Shown here: piece by piece, positions 1 to 6,082 of the stretch
Layout: the number at the start of each line of letters is the position of its first letter
How positions within the stretch are numbered: the first letter of the stretch is position 1
Program-made: the position numbers and the translations under genes
Source: Desulfobacteraceae bacterium
GTDB taxonomy: Bacteria > Desulfobacterota > Desulfobacteria > Desulfobacterales > JAABRJ01
Reading direction: 5' to 3'
Assembly (NCBI GenBank): GCA_011390985.1
Contig: JAABRJ010000466.1
Coordinates: 1 to 6,082 of the forward strand
DNA: 6,082 bases
Notes under the pieces: generated by a model
What the model saw: the letters and a program-made list of their open reading frames with translations, nothing else
Told to the model about the DNA's origin: nothing
The model's database searches: none

Positions 1-192
1 CGGCTCAGCGTCCGGCCGGTGGAGATCGCCTGGCGGGACGCCGAAACCGTGCTGGTGCGCAGCGGCCTGCAGCCCGGCGAGCGCTTGATCGTCTCGGATC
101 TGCCCGCCCCGGTGGACGGCATGACGGTCCGGATCAAGGGCGACGGCGCTGACGAATCACCCCCCACCCTCCCCCAGGAGCCTGCCGGCTGA
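1..192 (+). CDS. RND efflux periplasmic adaptor subunit (HlyD/AcrA-like), C-terminal fragment
   Basis: Frame 1 is open from the left edge to a TGA at 190-192 and gives the last 63 residues of a protein that starts outside the window. The visible part reads as the end of a membrane-fusion protein: a short beta-rich stretch, then 'SGLQPGERLIVSDLPAPVDGM', which matches the 'GL.pGe.vvvsdl..pv.Gm.v' signature closing the membrane-proximal domain of RND adaptors. The last 20 or so residues are acidic and proline-rich and are probably a disordered tail. In this family the protein is anchored in the inner membrane or lipidated, and links the RND permease to an outer-membrane channel across the periplasm. 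Its stop overlaps the permease start by one base, so the two are almost certainly co-transcribed and translationally coupled. The family call rests on a short C-terminal signature plus this context; substrate cannot be inferred. Confidence 0.8.
   Translation, partial: RLSVRPVEIAWRDAETVLVRSGLQPGERLIVSDLPAPVDGMTVRIKGDGADESPPTLPQEPAG
176..180 (+). promoter_or_regulatory. Ribosome binding site for the RND permease
   Basis: AGGAG lies inside the end of the adaptor coding sequence, 11 bases before the ATG at 192. The spacing is slightly long but usable, and the TGATG stop/start overlap lets ribosomes finishing the adaptor reinitiate. It favours the start at 192 over the in-frame ATG at 234, which has only a weak G-rich stretch (226-229) before it. 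Confidence 0.55.
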
Positions 193-3100
193 TGTCTTCC
201 CCCGACGATTCACATCCCCCCAAACGGGGTCCCATGGCCTGGATGGCCGGAAACTCGGTCGCCGCCAACCTGCTGATGCTCGTCTTTCTGGTGGGCGGGC
301 TGATCTGGGGAAGCCGGATCAAGCAGGAGGTCTTTCCGGAATTCGACCTGGACCTGGTGACCGTGACGGTGCCCTACCCCGGCGCCAGCCCCGAGGAAGT
401 CGAGCAGGGCATCGTGCTGGCGATCGAAGAGGCCGTCCAGGGGCTTGAGGGCGTCAGCGAAGTGACCGCCAGCGCCCAGGAAGGGGTTGGGACCGTGACC
501 GTCGAGATGCTCGCCGGTGCCGACCTGCAAAGGCTGGGGCAGGATATCCAGAGCGAGATCGACCGCATCACCTCCTTTCCCGAGGAGTCCGAAAAGCCCC
601 AAGTGGTGGTGACTACCCGGCGCCGGGAGGTGATCTCGGTGGTCCTTTACGGCGACCAGGACGAATGGGTGCTGCGGGAAATGGCCGAAGCGACCCGCGA
701 CCGCCTCCTGCAGGACGGCCGCATCACCCAAGTGACGCTGTCGGCCGTGCGCCCCTTCGAGATCAGTGTCGAAGTGCCCGAGGCCCGGCTGCGGGCCTAC
801 AACTTGACCCTGGAGGATATTGCCGACAAGATCCGAACCGCATCGGTGGAACTGCCCGGGGGCGGGCTGAAAACCGAGGGCGGTGAGATCCTGGTGCGCA
901 TGAAGGAGCGGCGGGACTACGGGCGGCAGTTTGCCCAAATCCCGATCATCACCTCCAACGCGGGTACCGAGGTGCGCCTCGAGGAGATCGCCACCGTCAT
1001 CGACGGGTTCGAGGACACCGATGCCTCCGCGACGTACAACGGCCAGCCCGCGGTGATGATCGACGTCTACCGGGTGGGGGACCAGACCCCCATCTCGGTG
1101 GCCGACGCGGTCCTGGAGCACGTGGAGGGTTTGCGCCAGGACCTGCCGCCGGGAATCGGGGTGGCGACCCTCAACGACCGCTCGGACGTCTACCGCCAGC
1201 GCCTGAACCTGTTGCTGCGCAACGGCTACATGGGCCTTGCGCTGGTGTTTGTCCTGCTGGGCCTTTTTCTCGAAGCCCGCCTGGCCTTCTGGGTCACCAT
1301 GGGCATCCCGATTTCGTTTCTGGGATCGCTGCTTTTTCTGCCGCTGTTGGGCGTCAGCCTCAACATGGTGTCGCTCTTTGCCTTCATCATCGCCCTGGGC
1401 ATTGTCGTCGACGACGCCATCGTCGTCGGGGAGAACGTCTACAAGTATCACAGCCGCGGCTACGACCTATTGACCGCGGGGGTCCAGGGCACCCGCGAGG
1501 TCGCCCTGCCGGTGACCTTCAGCATTCTCACCAACGTGGTCACCTTTCTGCCGCTTTACTTCGTGCCGGGAACGTTCGGCAAGGTTTTCCAGAGCATCCC
1601 GGTGGTGGTCATCACCGTCTTTCTGATCTCGCTGGTGGAGAGCCTGTTTATCCTGCCGGCGCACCTCGCGCATTACCGGGAGCGCCAGCGGGGACGCTTC
1701 AGCGGCTGGTTTCACCGCCGGCAGCAGAATTTCAGCCGCTGGTTCATCCGCATGGTTCACCGGGTCTACGGCCCGCTCCTGTGGGTGGTGCTGCGCAACC
1801 GCTATCTGACCGTCGCGCTGAGCGTGGCGGTGCTGGTGCTCACCCTGGCGTATGTCAAAAGCGGCCGGATGGGCATGACGCTCTTCCCCCGCATCGAGTC
1901 GGATTATGCCCTGGCAACCGCCGTGCTGCCCTACGGGACGGCGGTGAGCCGCACCGCTGCCGTAACCCAGCTGCTGGTCACGACGGCCCAGGCGATCGCC
2001 GCCGAAAACGGCGGCGAAAATTTGGTCTCCGGGATATTCGCCCAAATCGGCAATTCCAACGGCGGCGGCCCCTCCGGGGGCCACAACACGCGCGTGGAGG
2101 TCTTTCTGACCCCGCCCGATCGCCGCCCGCTGCCCACAGCCGAGTTCATCGCGCTCTGGCGCGAAAAAGTGGGGGCCTTGCCCGGCCTCGAGTCTCTGAT
2201 TTTTCGCTCCGATTCAGGTGGGCCCGGCTCCGGCGCCGCCCTGACGATCGAGCTGAGCCACCGGGATCTGGCGGTCATAGAAGCCGCCAGCGGCGAACTG
2301 GCCAAGGCCCTGGGGTTTTTCCCGAATGTCAAGGACATCGACGACGGGTTTCAAACGGGCAAACAGCAGGTGGATTTCAACGTCCTGCCCGAGGGCCGCA
2401 GCCTGGGTCTGAGGGCCCAGGAGGTGGCGCGCCAGGTTCGCCACGCCTTTTACGGCGCCGAGGTCCTGCGTCAGCAGCGGGGCCGCAACGAAATCAAAGT
2501 CATGGTGCGCCTGCCGGAAAACGAGCGGATCTCGGAAAACACCCTGGAAGAGATGATGCTGCGCTCGCCGGCGGGCCGCGAGGTGCCCCTGCGGGAGGTG
2601 GTCAGCATGACCCGTGGGCGGGCATACACGGTCATCAACCGGCGTAACGGGCGGCGGGTGGTCACGGTCAGCGCCGACGTGGACCCGCCCAGCCAGGCGG
2701 GCCAGGTGCTCGACGCCCTCAAGGCGGATACGCTGCCCGGGCTGGTCCAGCGCTTCAGCGGTCTGAATTACGGATTCGAAGGCCGCCTGGCGGACACGGC
2801 CGAGAGCATTCGAAGCCTGGTGACAGGACTCCTCCTGGCCATGCTGGCGATCTACGCCCTCCTGGCAATCCCATTCGGCAGCTATATCCAGCCGGCCATC
2901 ATCATGTCCAGCATTCCCTTCGGGATCGTCGGGGCCGTGCTGGGGCACCTGATCATGGGCTACAGCCTGAGTGTCATGAGCATCTTCGGGATGGTGGCCC
3001 TGGCGGGCGTGGTGGTCAACGACGCCCTGGTGCTGATCGATTTCACCAACCGCGAACAGCGCGGGGGCAGTCTACCCGCCGCGGCGGTGCACAGCGCCGG

Positions 3101-3341
3101 CCTGAACCGCTTCCGCCCGATCCTGCTCACCTCGCTGACCACTTTCGGCGGGCTGGCGCCGATGATCTTCGAAACCTCGCGCCAGGCCCGCTTCCTGATC
3201 CCGATGGCGCTCTCCCTGGGCTTCGGCATCCTTTTCGCGACCTTGATCACCCTGATTCTGGTGCCGGCCTTTTACCTGGTGACCGAAGACCTCCGCGCCC
3301 TGGTCAAAAGCGACCGGGGTGACAGGCCCTCAGCGGGCTGA
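192..3341 (+). CDS. Efflux RND transporter permease subunit (AcrB/HAE1-like)
   Basis: This 1049-residue protein has the size and layout of an RND proton-driven efflux pump of the inner membrane. TM1 is at about residues 20-42. A first periplasmic porter loop follows (about 45-340, with PYPGASPEEVE at 61-71). TM2-TM6 cover about 345-492, then an Arg-rich cytoplasmic linker (494-537) and TM7 (about 538-556). The second porter loop (about 557-870) carries a glycine-rich patch at 620-632. TM8-TM12 cover about 874-1035. The TM4 proton-relay pair is D407-D408 in GIVVDDAIVV. In TM11, R973 and T980 (RFRPILLT) align with AcrB R971 and T978. The TM10 lysine of AcrB (K940) is replaced: the motif reads GVVVNDALVLIDF, with N943-D944. 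The gene follows the adaptor with a 1-base overlap, and no outer-membrane channel gene is visible. The first 14 residues are hydrophilic, so a start at M15 (nt 234) is possible. Substrate is unknown; drug, solvent or metabolite export are all open. Confidence 0.95.
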   Translation: MSSPDDSHPPKRGPMAWMAGNSVAANLLMLVFLVGGLIWGSRIKQEVFPEFDLDLVTVTVPYPGASPEEVEQGIVLAIEEAVQGLEGVSEVTASAQEGVGTVTVEMLAGADLQRLGQDIQSEIDRITSFPEESEKPQVVVTTRRREVISVVLYGDQDEWVLREMAEATRDRLLQDGRITQVTLSAVRPFEISVEVPEARLRAYNLTLEDIADKIRTASVELPGGGLKTEGGEILVRMKERRDYGRQFAQIPIITSNAGTEVRLEEIATVIDGFEDTDASATYNGQPAVMIDVYRVGDQTPISVADAVLEHVEGLRQDLPPGIGVATLNDRSDVYRQRLNLLLRNGYMGLALVFVLLGLFLEARLAFWVTMGIPISFLGSLLFLPLLGVSLNMVSLFAFIIALGIVVDDAIVVGENVYKYHSRGYDLLTAGVQGTREVALPVTFSILTNVVTFLPLYFVPGTFGKVFQSIPVVVITVFLISLVESLFILPAHLAHYRERQRGRFSGWFHRRQQNFSRWFIRMVHRVYGPLLWVVLRNRYLTVALSVAVLVLTLAYVKSGRMGMTLFPRIESDYALATAVLPYGTAVSRTAAVTQLLVTTAQAIAAENGGENLVSGIFAQIGNSNGGGPSGGHNTRVEVFLTPPDRRPLPTAEFIALWREKVGALPGLESLIFRSDSGGPGSGAALTIELSHRDLAVIEAASGELAKALGFFPNVKDIDDGFQTGKQQVDFNVLPEGRSLGLRAQEVARQVRHAFYGAEVLRQQRGRNEIKVMVRLPENERISENTLEEMMLRSPAGREVPLREVVSMTRGRAYTVINRRNGRRVVTVSADVDPPSQAGQVLDALKADTLPGLVQRFSGLNYGFEGRLADTAESIRSLVTGLLLAMLAIYALLAIPFGSYIQPAIIMSSIPFGIVGAVLGHLIMGYSLSVMSIFGMVALAGVVVNDALVLIDFTNREQRGGSLPAAAVHSAGLNRFRPILLTSLTTFGGLAPMIFETSRQARFLIPMALSLGFGILFATLITLILVPAFYLVTEDLRALVKSDRGDRPSAG

Positions 3342-3392
3342 AAAACAGCGCCGGGTCGCATGGCCGCCACCGTCCGCCCCGGGCTGTCACCC
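3317..3392. repeat. Inverted repeat spanning the convergent gene ends (possible bidirectional terminator)
   Basis: GGGTGACAG at 3317-3325 is perfectly complementary to CTGTCACCC at 3384-3392. After a one-base bulge (G3326), CCC 3327-3329 pairs with GGG 3381-3383, giving 9+3 base pairs around a 51-base interior. The left arm lies in the last codons of the RND gene and the right arm covers the stop of the minus-strand gene, so both genes end inside the structure. The interior also has a small hairpin, GCTG-AAAAA-CAGC (3337-3349), overlapping the RND stop. Neither strand has a U-tract after the stem, so this is not a standard intrinsic terminator. No other terminator is visible in the 45-base gap. 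Read from the sequence by eye; function is inferred. Confidence 0.3.
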
Positions 3393-5501
3393 GCCGCCGT
3401 CGCCCTTCCCCGACAGCTGCTCTTCGAGTTCGGCGAGGTCCGTGGTCGGCCGACGGCAGGCAAAATCGCGGCAGACGTATGCGGTCGCTTTAGTCCCCGA
3501 AAGCGGGGCGAGACTGCCCGTAAACGGTGCCAGGACGCCCAGCCGCTCGGCGTTTTCGACCGTCTTGAGCAGCACCAGGCTGCCGGGATGCGGCGCACGG
3601 TCCACAACCGCGCGCATGGCCAGGGTATCCGGGGCCTCGGGCGCCCCGCAGATCACCACATCGCTCCCCGGTGTCAGGGCCTGCGCCAGCCCCGACAGAA
3701 AATGGGTAAACGCCGCCGGCTGGCGCTGCACGCTGCCGGCGAAGGCCCGCACCAGGCGCTGCGCCTGGTCGTGCCAGCGGTTGTCGCCGGTCAGCCGCCC
3801 CAGCTGCAAAAGGTTGCCCAGGGCGACGGAATTACCCGAGGGCACGGCCCCGTCGTAGAGTTCCTTGGGCCGGGCGGGCAGCTCGCGGTCCCCGGCCGCC
3901 GTCAGGAAAAAGCCGCCCTGTCCGTCATCCCAGAAATCCGCGCGCATCCGCGTCTGCAACGCCGCGGCGGCCTCGAGGTGTTCGATCTCCAGGGTTGCGG
4001 CATAGAGTTCCAGAAGCCCCCAGACGAGGAAGGCGTAATCGTCCAGATGGGCCCGGATGGCGGCCTCGCCTTGGCGGTAGCGGTGCCACAGGCCACCGTC
4101 GGGCGTCCGCATACGGCTGAGGATGAACCCGGCGGAGCGGGCCGCTGCCGCGGCATACGCCGGCCGCTCGAGCCGCCGCGCGCCGCGGGCCAGGGCGGCG
4201 ATCATCAGGCCGTTCCAGTCCGCCAGGATCTTGTCGTCCTTGAGCGGATGGACCCGACCGCGGCGGACATCGAAGAGCGCCGCGCGCACTGCCTCCCACT
4301 CGGCGGCCAGCACGTCCGGCGTCCGGCCCAGGGCGGCGGCCCAGCCCGCGAGCGGCTTTTGGAGGTGCAGGATGTTGGCGCCGGTGCGCTCGCCGCCGGC
4401 CTCTTCGCGGAAATTGCCCTCGGCCGCCAGGTTGAACACCGGGGCCCAGCGGGCGGCGGCCGCCGTTCCCAGAGCCGCCTGGAATTCCGCCGCGCTCCAG
4501 ACGTAGAACTTGCCCTCCTCGCCTTCGCTGTCGGCGTCTTCGGCGGTATAAAAGCCCCCTTCGGGCGCGGTCATGTCGCGCAGCACGTAGGTGAAAATCT
4601 CCTCGGCGGTCCGCGCGAGGGCGGGCTCCGTCGCGGCCCGCCCGGCCTCGAGGTAGGCCAGGGCCAGGAGGGCCTGATCGTAGAGCATCTTTTCAAAGTG
4701 CGGCAGCAGCCACTGAGCGTCGGTGGCATAGCGGTGGAAGCCGAAGCCCACGTGGTCCCAGATGCCGCCGCGGCGCATGGCCGCCAGGGTCCGGGTGACC
4801 ATTTCGAGCCCTTCGGGGGCCTGCCCGGCGCGCGCCATCCGAAGCAGAAAGAGCAGCCGGTGAGGGGTGGGAAATTTGGGGGCCTGCTCGAAGCCGCCGT
4901 AACGGGGGTCGAAACCGGCGGCAATCTGCCCCACGGCCTGAGACAGCAGCTTTTCATCGGGAGGCGCGCCGGCCGCGAACTCGAACCCCTTGGCGAGCTG
5001 CGCCGCGATGCTGGCCGCCGAGTTCAGGATTCTGTCCCGGTCGGTCCGCCAGAGCCTGCCGACCTGCCCGCAGAGTTCCACCAGCCCTGCACGACCGAAG
5101 CGGGTGTGCCGCGGCAGATAGGTGGCCGCAAAAAAAGGGCGCCGGTCGGGGGTCATGAAAATGGTCAGGGGCCAGCCGCCGCTGCCGGTCAGCATCTGGC
5201 AGGCGAGCATGTAAACCGCATCGATGTCGGGACGCTCTTCGCGGTCGACCTTGATGCAGACAAAGGCCTGGTTGAGGTGGCGGGCCGTTTCGGGGTCCTC
5301 GAAGGATTCCTGCTCCATCACGTGGCACCAGTGGCAGGTGGCGTAGCCGATGGAAAGAAACACCGGTTTGTCCTCGGTCCGGGCCTGCGCGAAGGCCTCC
5401 GGCGACCAGGGATGCCAGTCGACGGGGTTGCGGGCATGCTGCAACAGGTAGGGGCTTTTCTCATGGATCAGGCGGTTGGTATCGGGGGATTCGGGGGTCA
5501 T
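3387..5501 (-). CDS. Thioredoxin-fold / six-hairpin-glycosidase-like protein (DUF255, YyaL/SPATA20 family)
   Basis: This 704-residue protein is full length for a family of roughly 670-790 residues. The N-terminal thioredoxin-like domain (about 9-165) has the family opening NRLIHEKSPYLLQHARNPVDW, the redox motif CHWC (C56, C59) and a GGWP segment at 108-111. From about 190 onward comes an alpha/alpha-barrel region like N-acylglucosamine 2-epimerases and six-hairpin glycosidases, with GGIWDHVGFGFHRYATD (245-261), PHFEKMLYD (267-275), FYTAEDADSEG (317-327) and DDKILADWNGLMI (422-434). A second cysteine pair, C677 and C682, lies near the C-terminus. There is no signal peptide or membrane segment, so it is probably cytosolic. 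The frame stays open for 67 codons upstream of 5501, but family similarity begins just after this ATG and it has a good ribosome binding site, so the shorter start is preferred. The family's biochemical role is not established; redox or sugar-related activity is only suggested by the folds. Confidence 0.93.
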   Translation of the reverse strand: MTPESPDTNRLIHEKSPYLLQHARNPVDWHPWSPEAFAQARTEDKPVFLSIGYATCHWCHVMEQESFEDPETARHLNQAFVCIKVDREERPDIDAVYMLACQMLTGSGGWPLTIFMTPDRRPFFAATYLPRHTRFGRAGLVELCGQVGRLWRTDRDRILNSAASIAAQLAKGFEFAAGAPPDEKLLSQAVGQIAAGFDPRYGGFEQAPKFPTPHRLLFLLRMARAGQAPEGLEMVTRTLAAMRRGGIWDHVGFGFHRYATDAQWLLPHFEKMLYDQALLALAYLEAGRAATEPALARTAEEIFTYVLRDMTAPEGGFYTAEDADSEGEEGKFYVWSAAEFQAALGTAAAARWAPVFNLAAEGNFREEAGGERTGANILHLQKPLAGWAAALGRTPDVLAAEWEAVRAALFDVRRGRVHPLKDDKILADWNGLMIAALARGARRLERPAYAAAAARSAGFILSRMRTPDGGLWHRYRQGEAAIRAHLDDYAFLVWGLLELYAATLEIEHLEAAAALQTRMRADFWDDGQGGFFLTAAGDRELPARPKELYDGAVPSGNSVALGNLLQLGRLTGDNRWHDQAQRLVRAFAGSVQRQPAAFTHFLSGLAQALTPGSDVVICGAPEAPDTLAMRAVVDRAPHPGSLVLLKTVENAERLGVLAPFTGSLAPLSGTKATAYVCRDFACRRPTTDLAELEEQLSGKGDGGG

Positions 5502-5507
5502 GGGGGT

Positions 5508-5512
5508 CTCCT
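5508..5512 (-). promoter_or_regulatory. Ribosome binding site for the DUF255 gene
   Basis: On the minus strand AGGAG precedes the ATG at 5501 by six bases, an ideal spacing. It decides the start: the upstream ATG at 5702 in the same frame would add 67 residues of Pro/Arg-rich sequence unlike the family, and it lies within the right arm of the 17-bp intergenic hairpin. Confidence 0.8.
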
Positions 5513-5524
5513 GGGATAGAGCGG

Positions 5525-5544
5525 TTGCCGGCGGGGAGCCGCAA
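5525..5544 (-). other. Small hairpin in the predicted 5' leader of the DUF255 gene
   Basis: On the plus strand TTGC (5525-5528) pairs with GCAA (5541-5544) and GGC (5530-5532) with GCC (5538-5540), with C5529 bulged and a five-base loop. That is seven base pairs ending about 12 bases upstream of the ribosome binding site. It is too small to resemble any known riboswitch and may be a chance fold in G+C-rich DNA. Confidence 0.15.
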
Positions 5545-5579
5545 GGTACCAGGTGGCAGGCGCGGCGGCCCCTTAAAAC

Positions 5580-5608
5580 ATGGTAGGCACACCTTGACGG
5601 ATTGGCAA
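5580..5608 (-). promoter_or_regulatory. Candidate sigma70-type promoter for the DUF255 gene
   Basis: On the minus strand TTGCCA (5608-5603; five of six matches to TTGACA) is followed, after exactly 17 bases, by TACCAT (5585-5580; four of six matches to TATAAT). Transcription would begin near 5573, in a locally A+T-rich spot (TTTTAA just downstream), leaving a leader of about 70 bases. It sits between the hairpins and the gene, as expected for an independent transcript. Matched by eye only; the -10 element is mediocre. Confidence 0.4.
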
Positions 5609-5666
5609 CCGGAGGATCGAAGCGCGGGGGCGACGGGAAGAGGCGGGCACCGGGGCTGGTCAACGA

Positions 5667-5713
5667 ACGGGCGGCAGGTGCCCCAGCGGTGAACGCGGGC
5701 ACCTGCCGCCTGT
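5667..5713. repeat. 17-bp intergenic hairpin (terminator-like, no U-tract)
   Basis: The arms 5667-5683 and 5697-5713 are complementary over 17 positions: 16 Watson-Crick pairs and one G-T wobble (5669/5711). The inner 14 pairs are perfect and centre on GGCAGGTGCC / GGGCACCTGCC. The loop is 13 bases (5684-5696). The element lies 90 bases beyond the nitroreductase stop and about 60 bases upstream of the promoter candidate of the next gene. Neither strand has a T-run after the stem: the minus strand continues TCGTTGACC and the plus strand AATGACG. It could be a U-less terminator or RNA-stability hairpin, a dispersed palindromic repeat of the genome, or a dimeric operator. Confidence 0.7.
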
Positions 5714-5755
5714 AATGACGTCAAAGCACGCAAAACCCTGTGCCGCAGATGGCTC

Positions 5756-5782
5756 TCGTCGGTGCGGTGCTGGCGCCGACGG
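5756..5782 (-). other. Imperfect hairpin just downstream of the nitroreductase gene
   Basis: Positions 5756-5765 pair with 5773-5782 through eight Watson-Crick pairs and two G-T wobbles, around a seven-base loop. On the minus strand it begins about 20 bases after the nitroreductase stop, a common place for a 3' hairpin. The next bases are AGCCATCTG, with no U-tract, so terminator activity is doubtful. Confidence 0.25.
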
Positions 5783-5803
5783 CGGTCTGGGTGCTGAAAA
5801 GGT

Positions 5804-6082
5804 TCAGAAGGTTTCGTAATGAACGAATTCGGAAACTTCGCGCCGTTTGGGGGCCGACGGCCGTTTGGCCGGGTAGCCCATGGGAATCAGCGCAACGAGT
5901 TCGTGGGTCTCGGCGGGCAGCTCCAGGACCCGGGCGGCCTTGTCCTGATCGAAAAGCCCGACCACCACCGTCCCCAGCCCGAGGTCGTGCGCGGCCAGGC
6001 ACAGGCTCTGGGTGGCAATCCCGAGATCGAACAGAAACCAGTCGCCGAACTTGGTGGTCGCCTGATCTTTGTAGAAGCCCGA
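5804..6082 (-). CDS. Nitroreductase family protein, C-terminal fragment
   Basis: The minus strand is open from the right edge (codon 6082-6080) to a TGA at 5806-5804, giving the last 92 residues of a protein whose start lies outside the window. The sequence has hallmarks of the nitroreductase (FMN-dependent NAD(P)H oxidoreductase) fold: a helix DLGIATQSLCLAAHDLGLGT, then VVVGLFDQDKAARVLELP, then LVALIPMGYPAKRP. It ends PKRREVSEFVHYETF, matching the usual 'rk.leeivh.e.f' C-terminus in which a basic residue approaches the flavin. Such proteins are cytosolic homodimers that reduce nitro-aromatics, quinones or related compounds; the physiological substrate cannot be told from this part. At the family's usual size of about 170-190 residues, roughly half is missing. 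It has the same orientation as the DUF255 gene but is 302 bases away, so co-transcription is not assured. Confidence 0.88.
   Translation of the reverse strand, partial: SGFYKDQATTKFGDWFLFDLGIATQSLCLAAHDLGLGTVVVGLFDQDKAARVLELPAETHELVALIPMGYPAKRPSAPKRREVSEFVHYETF

Larger units (their letters stand above)
5502..5803. other. 302-base intergenic region between two minus-strand genes
   Basis: No convincing gene lies here. Reading in the minus direction from the nitroreductase stop, it contains an imperfect hairpin (5756-5782), an isolated TGACGTCA palindrome (5716-5723), a strong 17-bp hairpin (5667-5713), a sigma70-like promoter candidate (5580-5608), a small leader hairpin (5525-5544) and a ribosome binding site (5508-5512). 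The order, with hairpins nearer the upstream gene and a promoter nearer the downstream gene, fits termination of one transcript and initiation of the next. Confidence 0.6.

Noticed and set aside
210..1451. A 413-codon minus-strand open frame opposite the first part of the RND gene.
   Set aside because: Same codon-register shadow effect. The product is His/Gln/Asp-rich with no domain, and the plus strand encodes an unmistakable RND permease.
3337..3349. GCTG-AAAAA-CAGC as an intrinsic terminator of the RND operon or the opposing gene.
   Set aside because: The stem has only four pairs, and the A/T run is in the loop rather than after the stem.
3360..5519. A 719-codon open frame on the plus strand lying opposite the whole DUF255 gene.
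   Set aside because: It is in exact codon register with the real gene, so stops could arise only where the sense strand uses TTA, CTA or TCA, which G+C-rich genes avoid. The product is Gly/Arg/Gln-rich low-complexity sequence with no recognisable domain, while the minus strand encodes a clear family member.
5502..5702. N-terminal extension of the DUF255 protein to an ATG at 5702.
   Set aside because: The extra 67 residues are Pro/Arg-rich, resemble neither a signal peptide nor the family, and overlap the promoter candidate and part of the 17-bp hairpin. The ATG at 5501 has AGGAG six bases upstream.
5716..5723. TGACGTCA perfect 8-base palindrome as an operator.
   Set aside because: It is short and isolated, with no second copy or nearby promoter in a suitable position; chance is an adequate explanation.
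5715..5819. A 34-codon plus-strand open frame in the intergenic region.
   Set aside because: There is no ribosome binding site; the ATG directly follows the hairpin stem. The product shows no features and it overlaps the end of the nitroreductase gene.
5721..6002. A 93-codon minus-strand open frame overlapping the nitroreductase fragment.
   Set aside because: It is an out-of-frame shadow. The frame running from the window edge to 5804 gives recognisable nitroreductase sequence, and this one gives Arg/Gly-rich sequence.

Overview
The window is G+C-rich (about two-thirds by eye) with closely packed bacterial genes. The RND-type efflux pair points to a Gram-negative cell envelope. Codon choice and the style of the RND and nitroreductase proteins would fit a high-GC Desulfobacterota-like or other proteobacterial genome, but this is an impression; no marker here fixes the lineage.

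Layout: (1) 1-192, plus strand: the last 63 residues of a periplasmic adaptor (membrane-fusion, HlyD/AcrA-like) protein. (2) 192-3341, plus strand: a complete 1049-residue RND inner-membrane permease whose start codon overlaps the adaptor stop by one base (TGATG). These two are one operon and together form most of a tripartite efflux pump; the outer-membrane channel is not in the window. (3) 3342-3386: a 45-base gap between convergent genes, bracketed by a long-range inverted repeat. (4) 3387-5501, minus strand: a complete 704-residue DUF255/YyaL/SPATA20-type protein, with an N-terminal thioredoxin fold (CHWC) joined to a six-hairpin-glycosidase-like alpha/alpha barrel. (5) 5502-5803: a 302-base gap holding a plausible sigma70-type promoter for that gene and two hairpins, one with a 17-bp stem. 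(6) 5804-6082, minus strand: the C-terminal 92 residues of a nitroreductase-family flavoprotein that runs off the right edge; it has no start codon inside the window.

The efflux operon and the two minus-strand genes show no obvious functional link. The minus-strand pair both suggest redox chemistry but look separately transcribed. I find no evidence of a novel system, mobile element, CRISPR array or RNA gene. The points most worth checking are the 17-bp intergenic hairpin, the inverted repeat across the convergent gene ends, the Asn-Asp replacement of the AcrB-type TM10 lysine in the RND permease, and a second cysteine pair at the C-terminus of the thioredoxin-fold protein.
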